Shown here: positions 5,349 through 7,297 of the stretch, in pieces
How the letters are laid out: every line of letters begins with the position of its first letter
How positions within the stretch are numbered: the first letter of the stretch is position 1
Source of the DNA: Flavobacteriales bacterium UBA7382
Lineage (GTDB): Bacteria; Bacteroidota; Bacteroidia; Flavobacteriales_D; Sanyastnellaceae
Direction: 5' to 3'
DNA: 7,297 bases
NCBI GenBank assembly: GCA_002469765.1
Contig: DKNS01000009.1
Coordinates: forward strand, 1 to 7,297
The notes under the pieces: model-generated
What the model was told of the DNA's origin: nothing
Databases searched by the model: none
Seen by the model: only the letters and a program-made list of their open reading frames with translations
Translations under genes and position numbers: made by a program

Positions 5349-7297
5349 ATGGACAACAAGAAGACAAGCCCTTCCGACAAGGGAAAGAAGCCGGGCAACA
5401 AGCCGGGCCGCCAGATGAATTTCTACTGGGTGTATGCGATTGTAGCCATGTTCCTGCTCACCATGGTGATGGTCGGCGACTCGTCCTCCCAACGTCAGGT
5501 GCAATGGTCCGAGTTCAAAAAAATGGCCGAGAAGGGTCAAATCACGCGCGTCAGCCACGACGGCGCGAGTGCCAAACTCTACTTCACCGAGGCGGTCCGG
5601 GACAGTTTGACAGGGGGGAAATCCGATCCGCAGCTGCTCCAAGCGCTCTACGCCGGCGCTGACGCCAGCATGAACATTCCCAAGGGCGAAGCATACCAAA
5701 CCGAAATGAAGGAACTGCAGGAAAGCCAAGGCTTCGACCTGCGTTACGAGCCCCCCAACGAATGGGGTGGGCAAATACTCTCGTGGGTCATTTTCCTCGG
5801 GTTGATGGTCGTGGTCTGGATGTTCCTCATGAGGCGACTTGGAGGCGGTCCTGCGGGCGGCGGCCAAATCTTCAACATCGGCAAGTCCAAAGCCCAGGTT
5901 TTTGAAAACGGTGAGGGCACCAATGTGACTTTCAAAGACGTCGCCGGGGTGGACGGTGCCAAGGAGGAGCTGCATGAAATCGTGGACTTCCTGAAGAAGC
6001 CCGACAAGTACACAGAACTTGGGGCCAAGATTCCCAAAGGCGCTTTGCTCGTGGGTCCTCCAGGTACGGGCAAAACGTTGTTGGCTAAAGCAGTGGCGGG
6101 CGAGGCCCAAGTGCCTTTCTTCAGCCTGAGTGGCTCAGACTTCGTGGAGATGTTTGTGGGTGTGGGAGCGTCCCGCGTCCGCGACTTGTTCAAGCAGGCC
6201 AAGGAGAAGTCTCCTGCCATCATCTTCATCGACGAAATTGATGCGATTGGACGGGCCCGCGGTAAAAACGCGAGCTTCGGCTCCAACGACGAGCGCGAGA
6301 ACACCCTCAACCAACTTTTGACGGAGATGGACGGGTTTGGCACCAACAGCGGTGTCATCATTTTGGCCGCCACCAACCGTGCGGACATCCTAGACAGCGC
6401 ATTGATGCGCGCGGGGCGTTTCGACCGCCAGATCTATGTGGACATGCCAGACGTGGTGGAGCGCAAGTCCATCTTCGAGGTGCACCTGGCACCGATCAAA
6501 ACAGACACTTCCGTGGACATCGAGTTTTTGTCCAAGCAAACGCCTGGTTTCAGTGGGGCAGACATCGCCAACGTGTGCAACGAGGCGGCATTGTTTGCGG
6601 CACGGAAAGACAGAAAGTTGGTGACCCACCAAGATTTCCTGGATGCCGTGGATCGCATCGTGGGAGGGTTGGAGAAGAAGTCCAAAATCATCAGCGAAGA
6701 CGAAAAGAGCACCATCGCGTTCCACGAGGCCGGACATGCAGTGGTGAGCTGGCTGGTTGAATTTGCTTCACCGCTTGTGAAGGTGAGCATTGTGCCTCGA
6801 GGTCAAAGTTTGGGCGCCGCGTGGTATCTCCCCGAAGAACGCGCCATCACCACCACCGAGCAGATGCTTGACGAGATGTGTGCAACGCTTGGCGGTCGTG
6901 CGGCGGAGGAAATCATGTTTGGCAAAATCTCCACAGGGGCGTTGAGCGACTTGGAGAAGGTCACAAAACAGGCCTATGCCATGGTGAGCGTGTACGGGTT
7001 GAATGAGCGTGTAGGCAACCGCAGTTATTACGACAGCCGTGGAGAGAACAGCTTCACCAAGCCGTACAGCGAGGAAACCGCCCGCATCATCGACGAAGAG
7101 GTGAGCGCATTGATCGAGCGCTCGTACGACCGCGCGAAGGAGATTTTGTCGAGCCACCGCGACAAGCTGGAGGCGCTCGCGGGCTCCTTGCTGCAGAACG
7201 AGGTCATTTTTAAAGAAGACGTGGAACGCATTTTGGGTGCCCGTCCTTTTGGCAAGGACAAGCAGCTTGCGGCCCCTGCGCCTGAAACTGCGCCTGA
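5349..7297 (+). CDS. ftsH: ATP-dependent zinc metalloprotease FtsH, 3'-truncated by window edge
   Basis: FtsH is a hexameric inner-membrane AAA+ protease that extracts and degrades misassembled membrane proteins and some cytosolic regulators. The 649 codons visible include nearly the whole protein; the frame is still open at the right edge, in a low-complexity Ala/Pro tail. A Lys-rich cytoplasmic N-terminus (1-23) leads to membrane segment 1 (about 24-43), a periplasmic domain (44-141), and segment 2 (about 142-161). The AAA module has Walker A GPPGTGKT (236-243), the pore loop MFVGVG (268-273), Walker B IIFIDEID (291-298), and the second region of homology with ATNRAD and RAGRFDR (354-360, arginine finger). 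The protease domain has HEAGH (459-463) and the third zinc ligand in LSDLEK (D534). All catalytic residues are present. It starts two bases after rsfS. LUD-domain and cdsA genes often follow in Bacteroidota but are outside this window. Confidence 0.98.
   Translation, partial: MDNKKTSPSDKGKKPGNKPGRQMNFYWVYAIVAMFLLTMVMVGDSSSQRQVQWSEFKKMAEKGQITRVSHDGASAKLYFTEAVRDSLTGGKSDPQLLQALYAGADASMNIPKGEAYQTEMKELQESQGFDLRYEPPNEWGGQILSWVIFLGLMVVVWMFLMRRLGGGPAGGGQIFNIGKSKAQVFENGEGTNVTFKDVAGVDGAKEELHEIVDFLKKPDKYTELGAKIPKGALLVGPPGTGKTLLAKAVAGEAQVPFFSLSGSDFVEMFVGVGASRVRDLFKQAKEKSPAIIFIDEIDAIGRARGKNASFGSNDERENTLNQLLTEMDGFGTNSGVIILAATNRADILDSALMRAGRFDRQIYVDMPDVVERKSIFEVHLAPIKTDTSVDIEFLSKQTPGFSGADIANVCNEAALFAARKDRKLVTHQDFLDAVDRIVGGLEKKSKIISEDEKSTIAFHEAGHAVVSWLVEFASPLVKVSIVPRGQSLGAAWYLPEERAITTTEQMLDEMCATLGGRAAEEIMFGKISTGALSDLEKVTKQAYAMVSVYGLNERVGNRSYYDSRGENSFTKPYSEETARIIDEEVSALIERSYDRAKEILSSHRDKLEALAGSLLQNEVIFKEDVERILGARPFGKDKQLAAPAPETAP

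Noticed and set aside
5286..6110. 274-codon minus-strand open frame opposite ftsH
   Set aside because: The plus strand encodes a canonical FtsH with every motif; the antisense frame has no domain and is a His/Leu-rich shadow.

Overview
The window reads as a conserved housekeeping stretch from a member of the Bacteroidota, probably near the Flavobacteriales but with GC content in the mid-to-upper 50s percent (estimated from a few lines). Three things point there. The gene order NUDIX / pyrE-SRPBCC / biotin ligase / rsfS-ftsH is one I recall from that phylum. The proteins have Bacteroidota-like signatures, for example in PyrE and FtsH. Exact matches to the Bacteroidota -7 promoter element TAnnTTTG sit just upstream of pyrE, rsfS and the biotin ligase, and Shine-Dalgarno sequences are not evident.

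Layout. The left end is the 3' part of rsmD (16S rRNA m2G966 methyltransferase; its start lies outside the window). It is followed with no gap by coaD (phosphopantetheine adenylyltransferase), then by a one-base-overlapping, tryptophan-rich exported protein of unknown function that ends in what looks like a cysteine-less thioredoxin fold. After a 6-base convergent gap comes a minus-strand NUDIX hydrolase. Its start codon overlaps that of the divergent pyrE. pyrE overlaps a small SRPBCC protein by four bases, and that gene overlaps the convergent biotin-protein ligase by 16 bases. A 77-base divergent region, the only real intergenic space, separates the ligase from rsfS. ftsH follows rsfS after 2 bases and runs off the right edge.

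How the genes fit together. Most are core functions: ribosome maturation and silencing (rsmD, rsfS), cofactor supply (coaD for CoA, the ligase for biotinylated carboxylases), pyrimidine synthesis (pyrE) and membrane protein quality control (ftsH). I see no mobile element, CRISPR array, RNA gene, phage gene or defence system, and no clear new multi-gene system. The parts worth a second look are the tryptophan-rich orphan, the extreme packing (about 85 non-coding bases in 7.3 kb, with four strand switches), and the promoter elements wedged into or against neighbouring coding sequence.
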